Source: Aurantiacibacter luteus (GTDB taxonomy: Bacteria; Pseudomonadota; Alphaproteobacteria; Sphingomonadales; Sphingomonadaceae). From it: a stretch of DNA of 64,000 nucleotides. This document shows positions 1 to 9,340 of the stretch, in pieces. Position numbers and translations under genes: made by a program. The notes beneath the pieces are model-generated. The model searched no databases. It was not told the origin of the DNA and worked only from the letters and a program-made list of their open reading frames with translations. The DNA is taken from assembly GCF_001010945.1 (NCBI RefSeq), contig NZ_LBHB01000002.1, forward strand, positions 558,001 through 622,000, read 5' to 3'. The first letter of the stretch is position 1, and the number at the start of each line of letters is the position of its first letter.

Positions 1-61
1 CCTACGGGTCCGTCTCCTTCCTTTTCTTGCGCAGGCCAGTGTGTTGTGCGAATAATGCACC

Positions 62-559
62 ATGCACGACGACCTTATCGATCCCGTTCCTGACATCGAT
101 CCCGAGCCGCTGACGCAGCTTTCACCGTCCTACCGGACGATGATGCGGGTGCAGGGGGTGCTGGCGACACTGCCGCTGCTGGTGGCCGGCGGTGTGCTCG
201 CGCTGGCGGGGGACATCCCGGCTTGGGTGCCGGGCATCGCGGTGCTGCTGGTCGCGCTGGTGCTGATCGCCTACCTGCCGATGAAGCGGTGGCGGCATCG
301 CGGCTATCATATGGCGGCGGACAGGTTGCGTGTCGTGCGCGGGGTCATGTTCCATTCCGACAGCGTGGTGCCATTCAATCGCGTGCAGCACCTCGACGTC
401 GAGCAGGGGCCGCTCGAGCGCGCCTTCGGCATCGCGCGGCTGATCCTGCACACGGCGGGGACGCACGGCTCTTCGGTCGTGCTGCCGGGGCTCGACCACG
501 CGGTGGCGGTGGACATGCGCGAGGAGATCCGCGCCCACGTGCGGCGCGAAATGCTGTGA
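62..559 (+). CDS. bacterial PH-domain membrane protein (YdbS-like)
   Basis: 165 aa. Two membrane helices lie at about residues 31-50 and 54-72 and are followed by a bacterial PH (DUF304/bPH2) domain. The short motif VPFNRVQHLDVEQGPLER (about residues 101-118) is the hallmark of this domain, and the same pattern recurs in the next gene. The function of YdbS/YdbT pairs is poorly known; they are membrane proteins probably acting in envelope homeostasis. The stop overlaps the GTG start of the next gene by four bases (GTGA), so the two are translationally coupled. The biochemical role is not deducible from the sequence. Confidence 0.8.
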   Translation: MHDDLIDPVPDIDPEPLTQLSPSYRTMMRVQGVLATLPLLVAGGVLALAGDIPAWVPGIAVLLVALVLIAYLPMKRWRHRGYHMAADRLRVVRGVMFHSDSVVPFNRVQHLDVEQGPLERAFGIARLILHTAGTHGSSVVLPGLDHAVAVDMREEIRAHVRREML

Positions 560-2118
560 CCGAGGGCGCCGACCCCATCGTGATCGACGAATGGCGGCGG
601 GTCAGCCCGCTCTCCATCGCCGCGACCTCCGCGCGCGACCTCGTCAAGGGATTGCTCCCCGCCGCCTTCGTGCTGTTCGGCGCGGCGCGCAGCGAGAACT
701 TCGCCGCCGCCTGGATCGTCTTCCCGGTCCTCTTGGCGATTCTCGGCCTCCAGCTCGGCGTCGCCTGGCTGCAGTGGAGCCGCCAGCGCTACCGCATCGG
801 CGCGAACGACGTGCGGCTGGAGCAGGGCGTGCTCAGCCGCTCGGCGCGCTCGGTGCCCTACGACCGCATCCAGGACGTGAGCCTCGAGCAGAAGCTGCTC
901 CCGCGCCTGCTCGGCCTCGTCGAGGTGCGCTTCGAGACGGGCGCTGGCGGCAAGGAGGAGCTGAGGCTGGCCTACGTGCCCGAGGCCGAGGGCGAGCGGC
1001 TGCGCGAAGTGGTGCGCTCGCTCGTCGAGCACGCCGAGGAACCCGTTGCTACAATGGATGGCGAGATGGCCGAGGAAGCGCGGCCCACGCCTGCCGAAAG
1101 CGGTAGCACGCTGTTCGCCATGGGGCCGCGGCGGCTGTTCATTTACGGCCTCTTCAGCTTCTCGCTGGTGATCTTCGCCGTCATTCTCGGTGCGGCGCAG
1201 CAGTTCGATTTTCTGTTCGATTTCTGGGGCTGGGCGGACGACTTCGTCGAGGACGAGCGATATCGCGGGGCCGCCGAGGCGCTGGCCGGATACTCGCTCG
1301 CCGCGCAGGTCGCGGCGGCGCTCTACGCGGTGCTGACCGTCATCGTCGTCGGCATGGCGAGCGGCGTGGCGCAGGTTTTTGTGCGCGACTGGGGCTTCCT
1401 GCTCGAACGCACGGCCAAGGGCTTCCGCCGCCGCCGCGGGTTGCTGACGAAGACCGACGTGGTCATGCCCGTGCACCGCGTGCAGGCGCTGGTCGTTTCG
1501 ACCGGCTGGCTCCGTCGACGCTTCGGCTGGCACGGCCTCAGCTTCATCAGCCTGGCGCAGGATTCGGGCAAGAGCGACCACGAGGTCGCGCCCTTCGCCA
1601 AGATGCTCGAGATTGCGCCGATCGCAGTTGAAGCCGGTTTTGCCCTGCCCGATCAGGATGTCCGATGGTGGCGACCGGCGCCGGCCTACTATTTCGTGCG
1701 CGGCCTGGCCGTGACCCTGTTCGTCTTCGTGCTGTTGCAGATCGCGGTCATCGTGGCGGCCGCCGAGGGCGCGCGCATCTGGCCGCTGCTGCTGCTGATC
1801 GTCCCCGTCGCCGCGTGGCAGGCGGTGCGGCGCTGGTACCTGTGGCGGGTGGAGCGGCACGCGCTCGATGCCACGCAGGTGCTGTCAAAGCGCGGCTGGC
1901 TGTCGCCGCGGCTGCAAATCGCCAGCCGGGTCAAGCTTCACTCGGCCGCGATCACGCAGGGCCCGCTGGGCAGGTGGCTGGGATACTGCGACCTCAAGCT
2001 GGGGCTGGCAGGCGGGACGATGGCCTTCCATGGCCTTCGGCGCCAAGACGCCTACGCCCTGCGCGCCGAGGTGCTGAAAAGCATAGTCGCCGCCGATCTC
2101 GGCAGCCTGCCGCGCTGA
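556..2118 (+). CDS. multi-PH-domain membrane protein (YdbT-like)
   Basis: 520 aa from a GTG start that overlaps the preceding stop. The reading frame stays open further upstream, but that part lies inside the previous gene. Repeated units each consist of a pair of hydrophobic helices plus a bPH2 domain. PH motifs are seen at VPYDRIQDVSLEQ (about residue 97), VMPVHRVQALVVS (about residue 304) and a third degenerate copy near the C terminus (SRVKLHSAAITQGPLGR). Length and architecture match YdbT-type partners of YdbS. It is probably a membrane complex subunit, with role unknown. Confidence 0.8.
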   Translation: MTEGADPIVIDEWRRVSPLSIAATSARDLVKGLLPAAFVLFGAARSENFAAAWIVFPVLLAILGLQLGVAWLQWSRQRYRIGANDVRLEQGVLSRSARSVPYDRIQDVSLEQKLLPRLLGLVEVRFETGAGGKEELRLAYVPEAEGERLREVVRSLVEHAEEPVATMDGEMAEEARPTPAESGSTLFAMGPRRLFIYGLFSFSLVIFAVILGAAQQFDFLFDFWGWADDFVEDERYRGAAEALAGYSLAAQVAAALYAVLTVIVVGMASGVAQVFVRDWGFLLERTAKGFRRRRGLLTKTDVVMPVHRVQALVVSTGWLRRRFGWHGLSFISLAQDSGKSDHEVAPFAKMLEIAPIAVEAGFALPDQDVRWWRPAPAYYFVRGLAVTLFVFVLLQIAVIVAAAEGARIWPLLLLIVPVAAWQAVRRWYLWRVERHALDATQVLSKRGWLSPRLQIASRVKLHSAAITQGPLGRWLGYCDLKLGLAGGTMAFHGLRRQDAYALRAEVLKSIVAADLGSLPR

Positions 2119-2121
2119 TTA

Positions 2122-2424
2122 TCAGCTGGGCGTGTCGGCCAGCACGTCCGCCCAGTCCGCGTGGCGGCGGAACAGTGCATCGACGTAGGGGCATTGCGGG
2201 ACGATCTTGAACCCCTCCTCGCGCGCGTCGGCGACCATGCGCTCGACTAGCTTGGCCGCGATGCCCTGCCCGCGCGCCTCGGGCGGAGTGAATGTGTGGT
2301 CGGCCACCCGCGCCTCGCCCGCGGAGCGCCAGGTCAGCTCCGCCTTGCGATCGCTGCCCTCCACGTTGGCGCGGTAGGCACCGTGGGTCGTCTCGTCGGT
2401 CGCCTGGATGTCGATATCGGCCAT
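2122..2424 (-). CDS. GNAT-fold N-acetyltransferase (YjdJ/Acetyltransf_CG type)
   Basis: 100 aa. The start is the ATG at 2424, preceded by a strong AAGGAG site; the frame is open for a further 13 codons upstream without a better site. The segment TFTPPEARGQGIAAKLVE is the acetyl-CoA binding (R/Q)GxGxA loop of minimal GNAT domains, and C-P-Y near the end matches the CPYV motif of the COG2388 family. Substrate unknown. It converges on the PH-domain gene with only three bases between the stops. Confidence 0.85.
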   Translation of the reverse strand: MADIDIQATDETTHGAYRANVEGSDRKAELTWRSAGEARVADHTFTPPEARGQGIAAKLVERMVADAREEGFKIVPQCPYVDALFRRHADWADVLADTPS

Positions 2425-2474
2425 GAATTTCTCCTTCTTGCGCCAAACGGGCGGCATGGGCATGGCGTTCCGCG

Positions 2475-3470
2475 ATGCAGTTCCTCTCCGACAACGCCGC
2501 GCCCGTGCATCCCCGCCTGTGGGAAGCCATGCGCGCCGCCGATGCGCCGGACACCCCCTACGACACCGATGCCTTGAGCCGCGAGCTGGACGCGCGCTTC
2601 TCCGCGCTGTTCGGGCGCGACTGCGCGGCCTTGTGGGTGGCGACGGGGACGGCAGCGAACTGCCTCGCGCTCGCGACGATGGTGGAGCCGCACGGCGGCG
2701 TCGTCTGCCACCGCGAGGCGCATATCGAGATGGACGAATGCGGCGCGCCCGGCTTCTACCTTCACGGCGCGAAGCTGCTGCTGGCGGACGGCGAGGGGGC
2801 CAAGGTCACGCCGGAGAGCGTTTCCAAGGTGCTCTCCGGCATCACCCGCGGCGTGCATCAGGTGCCCGCACAGGCGCTCTCGATCACGCAGGCGAGCGAG
2901 AGCGGGCTGGTCTACCGCTCCGACGAACTGGTCGCGCTCGCGTCGTTGACGGACGCGCATGGCCTCGGCTTCCACATGGATGGGGCGCGCTTCGCCAACG
3001 CCGTGGCCTTTCTCGATTGCCCGCCTGCCGAGGCGGCCGGACCGGTCGACGCGCTTAGCTTCGGCTGCGTCAAGAACGGCGGCATGGGGGCCGAGGCGGT
3101 GGTGCTTTTCGATGTCGAGCAGGCCGAGCGGCTGCGCTATCGCCGCAAGCGCGCGGGGCATTTGCAGAGCAAAGGCCGTTTCCTGGCAGCGCAGGTGCTG
3201 GCCATGCTGGAGGACGACCTGTGGCTCGCCAATGCACGCGCCGCCAATGGCGCCGCCGCGCTGATCGCGGAGCGGGCGCAGGACCGGCTCGTTCACCCGC
3301 AGGAGATCAACGAGCTGTTCGTCCGCATGACGACGAGCGAGCGGGCCGTGCTGCGCGATCAGGGCTTCTCGTTCTATGACTGGGACGATGCGAGCATTCG
3401 CCTCGTCACCCACTGGGCCACCGATCCCGACCATGCCCGGGCCTTGGGCGAGGCCATCGCCCGGTTATGA
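2475..3470 (+). CDS. ltaE: low-specificity L-threonine aldolase (PLP-dependent)
   Basis: 331 aa, fold-type I PLP enzyme of the beta-eliminating lyase/threonine aldolase family, cleaving L-threonine or allo-threonine to glycine and acetaldehyde. The N terminus FLSDNAAPVHP is typical. The substrate/PLP region HMDGARFANA is followed by SFGCVKNGG with the probable PLP lysine K200. Length fits the family. The last four bases overlap the start of the DMT exporter (ATGA), suggesting co-expression with a transporter that might move an amino acid or related product (inference). Confidence 0.88.
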   Translation: MQFLSDNAAPVHPRLWEAMRAADAPDTPYDTDALSRELDARFSALFGRDCAALWVATGTAANCLALATMVEPHGGVVCHREAHIEMDECGAPGFYLHGAKLLLADGEGAKVTPESVSKVLSGITRGVHQVPAQALSITQASESGLVYRSDELVALASLTDAHGLGFHMDGARFANAVAFLDCPPAEAAGPVDALSFGCVKNGGMGAEAVVLFDVEQAERLRYRRKRAGHLQSKGRFLAAQVLAMLEDDLWLANARAANGAAALIAERAQDRLVHPQEINELFVRMTTSERAVLRDQGFSFYDWDDASIRLVTHWATDPDHARALGEAIARL

Positions 3471-4399
3471 GCAGCGCCCTGGCGGCGAAGAAGCCGCACG
3501 CCCTGCTGCGCCCGGCCATCGCGCTGCCGTTCCTGCTGATCGCGATGATCTGGGGCTCGACCTGGTTCGTCATCACCACCCAGATCGCCGCCGCGCCGAC
3601 TCTGTGGTCGGTCACCTACCGCTTCGCCCTCGCCGCGCCGGTGATGTTCGCCCTCGCGCTGGCGACCCGCCAGCCGCTCGCGATGCCGGGCGCGACGCAC
3701 CGGCTGGCGCTGGCGATGGGCCTGTGCCAGTTCGTCGGCAACTTCGTCTTCGTCTATCTGGCAGAGGAGCACCTGACCTCTGGCATCGTGGCGCTGCTCA
3801 TCGGCCTGATGTTCGTGCCCAACGCCGTGCTCGGCGCGAAGCTGCTGGGTGAGCCGATCACCGCGCGCTTCGTGCTCGGCAGCGCGCTGGCGGTGGCGGG
3901 AATCGGCCTGCTGTTGGTGAACGAGGCGCGCGTCGCGCCGCTCGGCGGCAACGTGCTGCTGGGCACGGCCTTCGGGGTCTTCGCCATGCTCGCCGCCTCG
4001 GTCACCAACGTCATCCAGGCGCTGCCCGCGGGCAGGCGGGTGCCGATCGTCACGCTGGTTGCCTGGGCGATTTTCTACGGCGCGCTGATGGACGCCGCGC
4101 TGGCGCTGGTCTTTGCCGGGCCGCCGGTCTTCCCCGAGGCGCCGGGCTTCTGGCTGGGCACGGTCTATCTCGCGGTGGTGGGCACCGTGGTGACGTTGCC
4201 GCTGTATTACCGACTGGTGCGCGAACTGGGCGCGGGGCGCGCGGCCTACAACGGGGTGCTGGTGGTGGTCTTCGCCATGACGCTTTCGACCCTGTTCGAA
4301 GGCTATCGCTGGACGGGCCTCGCGGTGGCGGGCGCGGTGCTGGCGCTGGCCGGCCTGATCGTCGCGCTCAGGGCGCGGCAGGTGGCGAAAGACAGCTGA
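3467..4399 (+). CDS. EamA/DMT-superfamily exporter
   Basis: 310 aa, about ten hydrophobic helices, with the N-terminal LLIAMIWGSTWFVI signature of EamA (DUF6) drug/metabolite transporters and an internal duplication. It is coupled by a four-base overlap to the threonine aldolase. The 3' end overlaps the convergent epimerase gene by 32 bases. The substrate cannot be told from sequence; amino acid or metabolite efflux is the usual role. Confidence 0.85.
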   Translation: MSSALAAKKPHALLRPAIALPFLLIAMIWGSTWFVITTQIAAAPTLWSVTYRFALAAPVMFALALATRQPLAMPGATHRLALAMGLCQFVGNFVFVYLAEEHLTSGIVALLIGLMFVPNAVLGAKLLGEPITARFVLGSALAVAGIGLLLVNEARVAPLGGNVLLGTAFGVFAMLAASVTNVIQALPAGRRVPIVTLVAWAIFYGALMDAALALVFAGPPVFPEAPGFWLGTVYLAVVGTVVTLPLYYRLVRELGAGRAAYNGVLVVVFAMTLSTLFEGYRWTGLAVAGAVLALAGLIVALRARQVAKDS

Positions 4400-5162
4400 G
4401 AAGCCCCTCGCGGTAGGTCGGATAGCGCGGGTTCCAGCCGAACACGCGCTTCGCCTTGCCGTTCGCGACCCGCCGGTTCTCGGCATAGAAGCCGCGCGCC
4501 ATGGGCGAGAGGTTCGCCTCCTCCAGCGATTGCATCTGCGGCGGTTCGATGCCCAGCAGCGAGCAGGCGTGCTCGATCACCGCGTTCTGGCTGGCGGGCA
4601 GGTCGTCGGCGAGGTTGTAGGCACCCGGCGGGGCATCGGGGGTCATCGCCGCCATGACGCCGTCGGCAATGTCCTCCACATGGACCCGGCTGAAGACCTG
4701 GCCCGGCAGGTCGATGCGGTGCGCCTTGCCTTCGGTAATGCGTTCGAAGGCGCTGCGGCCGGGACCGTAGATGCCCGGCAGGCGGAACACACGTGCACCC
4801 AGCGCCAGCCAAGCCGCGTCGGCCTCGGCCCGCGCCGTGCGCCGCCCGGTGCCGGTGGGCGCGCTCTCGTCCACCCACGCCCCGCCCGCATCGCCGTAGA
4901 CGCCAGTGGAGGAGAGATAGCCCAGCCACCTGCCCGCCAGCAGGTGGTGGTAACGCGCCAGCACCGGGTCCGCGCCATCGGCGGGCGGCACGGAGGACAG
5001 GACATGGCTCGCCAAGGCCAGCGCTCCCGCTACCGCTGCGGCATCGTCGAACGCCACATCGCCGCTGCCGCCCGTCGCCGAGACCCGCCAACCCAGCGCT
5101 CTTGCGCGTGCCGCCACGCGGCTCGCCGTGTAGCCGAGCCCGAAAATGAACAGATGCGCCAT
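4368..5162 (-). CDS. NAD-dependent epimerase/dehydratase family protein (SDR, YeeZ-like)
   Basis: 264 aa from the ATG at 5162; a TTG at 5189 is in frame but has no ribosome site. Extended or atypical SDR: the N terminus FIFGLGYTASRVA is the glycine-rich dinucleotide site, YLSSTGVYGD gives the catalytic Ser/Tyr context, and a PGIYGPGRS-type loop and HVEDIADG follow. The reaction is not known for YeeZ-like proteins. It is transcribed toward the DMT exporter and divergently from pepN. Confidence 0.82.
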   Translation of the reverse strand: MAHLFIFGLGYTASRVAARARALGWRVSATGGSGDVAFDDAAAVAGALALASHVLSSVPPADGADPVLARYHHLLAGRWLGYLSSTGVYGDAGGAWVDESAPTGTGRRTARAEADAAWLALGARVFRLPGIYGPGRSAFERITEGKAHRIDLPGQVFSRVHVEDIADGVMAAMTPDAPPGAYNLADDLPASQNAVIEHACSLLGIEPPQMQSLEEANLSPMARGFYAENRRVANGKAKRVFGWNPRYPTYREGLLSCLSPPAAP

Positions 5163-5215
5163 CTCGTGCGTTCTAGTCGCTCGACGCAAAACCCCAAGAG
5201 CTTTAGGCCCGAATC

Positions 5216-7864
5216 ATGGATATCGCCCGCACCCCCGCCACCCCCGACGGCAACCCCGAAATGGCCGACGCCGCCGTCGCGCCGAAGGACTTTGTCTCGA
5301 TCCGCCGCGAGGACTACATGCCCTTTCCGTGGCTCGTGCCGCAGGTGGCGATGGACTTTGCGCTGGGACTGGATGAGACGCGCGTCGTCACCACCCTTAC
5401 CGTGGAGCGCAACCCGGCGGCCGAGGCGAGCAAGACGATCCGCCTCAACGGCGACGAGATCGTGCCGGTCGAGGTCACGGTCGACGGCGAGGGCTGGAGC
5501 GACTGGTGCATGGACGGCGATGACCTCCTCGTTACGCTGCCGGGCGCGGCGCATACCATCGCCGTCACCACGCACATCGCGCCCGCCGCCAACACCAAGC
5601 TCATGGGCCTCTATGCCTCCGACGGCATGCTGTGCACCCAGTGCGAGGCCGAGGGCTTCCGCCGCATCGCCTTCTTCCCCGACCGGCCCGATGTGCTCTC
5701 GACCTACCGCGTGCGGATGAGCGGCGACAGGGAGGCCTTCCCCGTCCTGCTGTGCAACGGCAACCTCGAGGCCGAGGGCGAAGACGGCGAGGCCCACTGG
5801 GCCGAGTGGCACGACCCCTGGCCTAAGCCGAGCTACCTGTTCGCGCTGGTGGCGGGGCAGCTTGTCGCCAATTCCGACAGTTTCACCACTATGGGCGGGC
5901 GCGAGGTGGCGCTCAACATCTGGGTCCGTGACGGCGACCTGCCGCGCACCGGGCACGCGATGGAATCGCTCAAGAAGAGCATGAAATGGGACGAGGAGGT
6001 GTTCGGCCGCGAATACGATCTCGACCTGTTCAACATCGTCGCCGTCAGCGACTTCAACATGGGGGCCATGGAGAACAAGGGGCTCAACGTCTTCAACACC
6101 AAGTACGTGCTCGCCGACGAGGAGACCGCGACCGACGGCGACTTCGACGGCATCGAGGCGGTGATCGCGCACGAGTACTTTCACAACTGGTCGGGCAACC
6201 GCGTGACCTGCCGCGACTGGTTCCAGCTGAGCCTGAAGGAAGGCTTCACCGTGCTGCGCGACCAGCTGTTCAGCCAGGACATGGGCAGCGCGCCGGTCAA
6301 GCGGATCGAGGACGTGCGTATCTTGCGCGGGGTGCAGTTTCCCGAGGATTCGGGGCCATTGGCGCACCCCATCCGGCCCGATTCCTACCAGGAGATCAGC
6401 AACTTCTACACCAGCACGATCTACAACAAGGGCGCCGAAGTCATCCGCATGATGCGAACCATGGCGGGGCCGGAGCGCTTTCGGGCCGGCACCGACCTCT
6501 ACTTCGAGCGCCACGACGGCGAGGCGGCGACCTGCGAGGATTTCGTGCGCGCGATGGAGGACGGGGCGGGGCTCGACCTCAAACAGTTCCGCCTGTGGTA
6601 TGCGCAGGCCGGCACGCCGAAGGTGACCGCGCGACTGGAGCATTCGGGCGATACCGCTACGCTTCACCTCTCGCAGCACGTTCCCGCGACGCCCGGCCAG
6701 CCGGACAAAAAGCCCATGCCGATCCCGCTCAAGCTCGCGCTCTACGACCGCGACTCCCGCGAGCGCGGGGCGGAGCAACTGGTGGTGCTGGACGGCGAAG
6801 AGCTGACACTCGGCTATCCCGGCTTCGCCACGCGCCCGGTGCTTTCCATCAACCGCGGCTTCTCCGCGCCAATCGTGGTAGAGCGCGAGGTGTCGTCGGA
6901 CGAACTGGTCTTCCTCGCCACCCACGACGACGACCCCTTCGCCCGTTACGAGGCGCTGCAGGAACTGGTCGTGCGGCATCTCAAGGCCGGTGCTTCCGGC
7001 ACGCTGTCCGCCGAAGCGCGGCAGGAGGGCGAACTTGCCGTGGCCGACGCCATGGCTGCCGTGCTCGCCGACAGCGATCTCGACGACCTCATGCGCGGCG
7101 AACTGCTGCTGTTGCCGAGCGAGACCTATGTCGCCGAGACGATGGAGCGTGCCGACCCGGCAGTTATCCACGCCGAGCGGCAGGGTCTGCGCGCCAGCCT
7201 CGCCCGCGCGCTGGAGACGGAATTTCTCGCTCTGTACGAGCGCGCCGCAGCGGTGCCCTTCGCCATGAGCGCCGAAGCCAAGGGTGCGCGCAAGGTGAAG
7301 ACGCAGGCGCTCGCCTACCTCGCCGCCGCCTTTCCGGACCGCGCCGCTGAAATGGCCTTTGCGCAGTACGCAAGTGCCGACAACATGACCGACCGGCAGG
7401 GCGCCTTGATGGTGCTGACAGGTCTCGACGTCGTCGAGCGGACCAATGCGCTGATCGACTTCTACAACCGCTACCAGGGCAATGCGCTCGTCATCGACAA
7501 GTGGTTCGCGCTCCAGGCAAGTTCGATGCACCCGCATTGCCTCGAGCACGTGAGGGCGCTGGCGGACCATCGCGACTTCACGCTCAAGAACCCCAACCGC
7601 GTGCGCTCGCTCTACATGGCCTTTGCCGCCAACCCGCACGCCTTTCACGCCGCCGACGGCGAGGGGTATCGGATGATCGCCGACCTCATCCTCGCGCTCG
7701 ATCCGATCAATCCGCAGACCGCCAGCCGCTTCGTGCCGCCGCTGGGGCGCTGGCGGCGGATCGAGCCGGGGCGCTCGGCGCTTATGAAGGCGCAGCTGGA
7801 GCGTCTCGCCGCCGCCGATCTCTCGCGCGACACCGCCGAGCAGGTGAGCCGCAGCCTTGGCTGA
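5216..7864 (+). CDS. pepN: aminopeptidase N (M1 zinc metallopeptidase)
   Basis: 882 aa, the normal size for proteobacterial PepN. The exopeptidase motif GAMEN is at residues 283-287 and the zinc site HEYFH is at 319-323 with the third ligand E342. It removes N-terminal residues from peptides in the cytoplasm. The large C-terminal alpha-helical domain is intact. The stop overlaps a TTG start of the following pgeF gene, so the two may be translated together. Confidence 0.96.
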   Translation: MDIARTPATPDGNPEMADAAVAPKDFVSIRREDYMPFPWLVPQVAMDFALGLDETRVVTTLTVERNPAAEASKTIRLNGDEIVPVEVTVDGEGWSDWCMDGDDLLVTLPGAAHTIAVTTHIAPAANTKLMGLYASDGMLCTQCEAEGFRRIAFFPDRPDVLSTYRVRMSGDREAFPVLLCNGNLEAEGEDGEAHWAEWHDPWPKPSYLFALVAGQLVANSDSFTTMGGREVALNIWVRDGDLPRTGHAMESLKKSMKWDEEVFGREYDLDLFNIVAVSDFNMGAMENKGLNVFNTKYVLADEETATDGDFDGIEAVIAHEYFHNWSGNRVTCRDWFQLSLKEGFTVLRDQLFSQDMGSAPVKRIEDVRILRGVQFPEDSGPLAHPIRPDSYQEISNFYTSTIYNKGAEVIRMMRTMAGPERFRAGTDLYFERHDGEAATCEDFVRAMEDGAGLDLKQFRLWYAQAGTPKVTARLEHSGDTATLHLSQHVPATPGQPDKKPMPIPLKLALYDRDSRERGAEQLVVLDGEELTLGYPGFATRPVLSINRGFSAPIVVEREVSSDELVFLATHDDDPFARYEALQELVVRHLKAGASGTLSAEARQEGELAVADAMAAVLADSDLDDLMRGELLLLPSETYVAETMERADPAVIHAERQGLRASLARALETEFLALYERAAAVPFAMSAEAKGARKVKTQALAYLAAAFPDRAAEMAFAQYASADNMTDRQGALMVLTGLDVVERTNALIDFYNRYQGNALVIDKWFALQASSMHPHCLEHVRALADHRDFTLKNPNRVRSLYMAFAANPHAFHAADGEGYRMIADLILALDPINPQTASRFVPPLGRWRRIEPGRSALMKAQLERLAAADLSRDTAEQVSRSLG

Positions 7865-8543
7865 TGCACGCGAGGCGCTGACGGCAGGGGTGCTGGACGG
7901 CGTTCCGCACGCCTTCCTGACCGGCAAGGGCGGCGATGGCGAGCCCGATCCGCAGCGCCTGCTGCCGGGCGGGGCGCTGGTGCTGGTCAGGCAGGTTCAC
8001 TCGGCCCTTGCCGCAACCGCCGATGCGCCCTTCGATCCGCGGCCCGAGGCCGATGCCGTGGTGACCGCGACGCCGGGCCTCGTCCTCGGCATCGTCACCG
8101 CCGACTGCGCGCCGGTGCTGCTGGCCGATACCCGCGCGGGCGTGGTGGCCGCGGCGCACGCCGGGTGGCGCGGCGCGCATCACGGCGTGCTGGAGGCGAC
8201 GGTACGACGGATGGAGGCCCTCGGGGCCACGCGCGCCGGCATCGTCGCCGCGATCGGCCCGACCATCGCGCGGGACAGTTACGAGGTCGGCTGGGATTTC
8301 GTGGAGCAGTTCGAGGAGCGGCACGAGCGCTTCTTCCTCCGCGCCGACACGCCCGGCAAGTGGCATTTCGACCTGCCCGCCTACGTGCGCTGGCGGCTGG
8401 AATCGATGCGGCTGGCGGCGGTGGAGGACCTGGGCCTCGACACCTATGCCGACCCGCTGCGCTTCCACTCCTATCGCCGCGCGACCCACCGCGGGGAGCC
8501 GACCGAGGGCCGCCAGTATTCGCTGATCGGATTGCCCGCCTGA
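7857..8543 (+). CDS. pgeF: peptidoglycan editing factor / multicopper polyphenol oxidase-like PgeF
   Basis: 228 aa, YfiH/DUF152 family, with the metal or active-site residues VRQVHS, TADCAPVLL and AAHAGWRG in order. Members act on muropeptide precursors (removing L-Ser wrongly placed in the stem) and have purine nucleoside phosphorylase-like activity; which applies here is not shown. The start used is a TTG overlapping the pepN stop by eight bases; a GTG 12 codons further in is an alternative. Confidence 0.88.
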   Translation: MADAREALTAGVLDGVPHAFLTGKGGDGEPDPQRLLPGGALVLVRQVHSALAATADAPFDPRPEADAVVTATPGLVLGIVTADCAPVLLADTRAGVVAAAHAGWRGAHHGVLEATVRRMEALGATRAGIVAAIGPTIARDSYEVGWDFVEQFEERHERFFLRADTPGKWHFDLPAYVRWRLESMRLAAVEDLGLDTYADPLRFHSYRRATHRGEPTEGRQYSLIGLPA

Positions 8544-8735
8544 CGGGGCCGCGCCGCCGCGCGGGCGGGTTGTCGCAATAGTCCGAAAAGCCGGGTTGGC
8601 AGCGCCGATTTGCTCGTCTATCAGCCGCGCCAAGCCGCCGGGTGCATCCGCGCCCGGGCGGTGCATACAGGGTTTCTTTTCGGACCGTCCCAGCCCGCTT
8701 CTCGCGGCATCGGGATCGGCAGGCAAGGCAAGGAC

Positions 8736-9320
8736 ATGGCAACCACCACGGCTACCCCCGACGAGCACGCCGTCGTCACCGATGGCGTAGCGACAGAAGG
8801 CGTGCGCCGCCGCGACTTCATCGAGATCGCCGCGGTTTCCGCCGCCGGCATCGGCGGCCTGGTGATGGTCTATCCGCTGATCAGCCAGATGGCCCCCTCG
8901 GCCGATGTGCTGGCCGAAAGCACGACCGAACTCGATGTCGGCGCGCTCGAGGTCGGGCAGTCGATCAAGGCGATCTTCCGCAAGCAGCCCGTGTTCGTGC
9001 GCCGCCTCACCGCGCCGGAGATCGAGCAGGCCAATGCCACCGATGTCGGCGAACTGCGCGATCCGCAGACGCTGGCGGAACGCACGCTGGCCGATCATCC
9101 CGATCTGCTGGTGGTGATGGGCGTGTGCACCCATCTCGGCTGCGTGCCGCTGGGCGCCGTGGAGGGCGAGAACAAGGGTGATTACGGCGGCTATTTCTGC
9201 CCCTGCCACGGCTCGCACTACGATACCGCCGCGCGCATCCGCAAGGGCCCGGCCCCGCTGAACCTGCAGGTCCCCGACTATTCGGTCAACGGCACGACGC
9301 TGGTGATCGGCGAGGCGTAA
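8736..9320 (+). CDS. petA: ubiquinol-cytochrome c reductase Rieske iron-sulfur subunit
   Basis: 194 aa from the ATG at 8736 with AAGG just upstream. A Tat-type N-terminal anchor (RRRDF followed by a hydrophobic helix at about 32-50) tethers the protein. The 2Fe-2S cluster motifs are C131-T-H133-L-G-C136 and C155-P-C157-H158-G-S. It transfers electrons from ubiquinol to cytochrome c1 on the periplasmic side. First gene of petABC; the preceding 190 bases are non-coding and presumably hold the operon promoter. Confidence 0.96.
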   Translation: MATTTATPDEHAVVTDGVATEGVRRRDFIEIAAVSAAGIGGLVMVYPLISQMAPSADVLAESTTELDVGALEVGQSIKAIFRKQPVFVRRLTAPEIEQANATDVGELRDPQTLAERTLADHPDLLVVMGVCTHLGCVPLGAVEGENKGDYGGYFCPCHGSHYDTAARIRKGPAPLNLQVPDYSVNGTTLVIGEA

Positions 9321-9340
9321 GAGAGAGACGAGTAGAGACC

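Noticed and set aside
5030-7927. 965-codon open frame on the minus strand opposite pepN
   Set aside because: It is a mirror of the GC-rich pepN codons; the plus strand encodes an intact M1 peptidase with all motifs.
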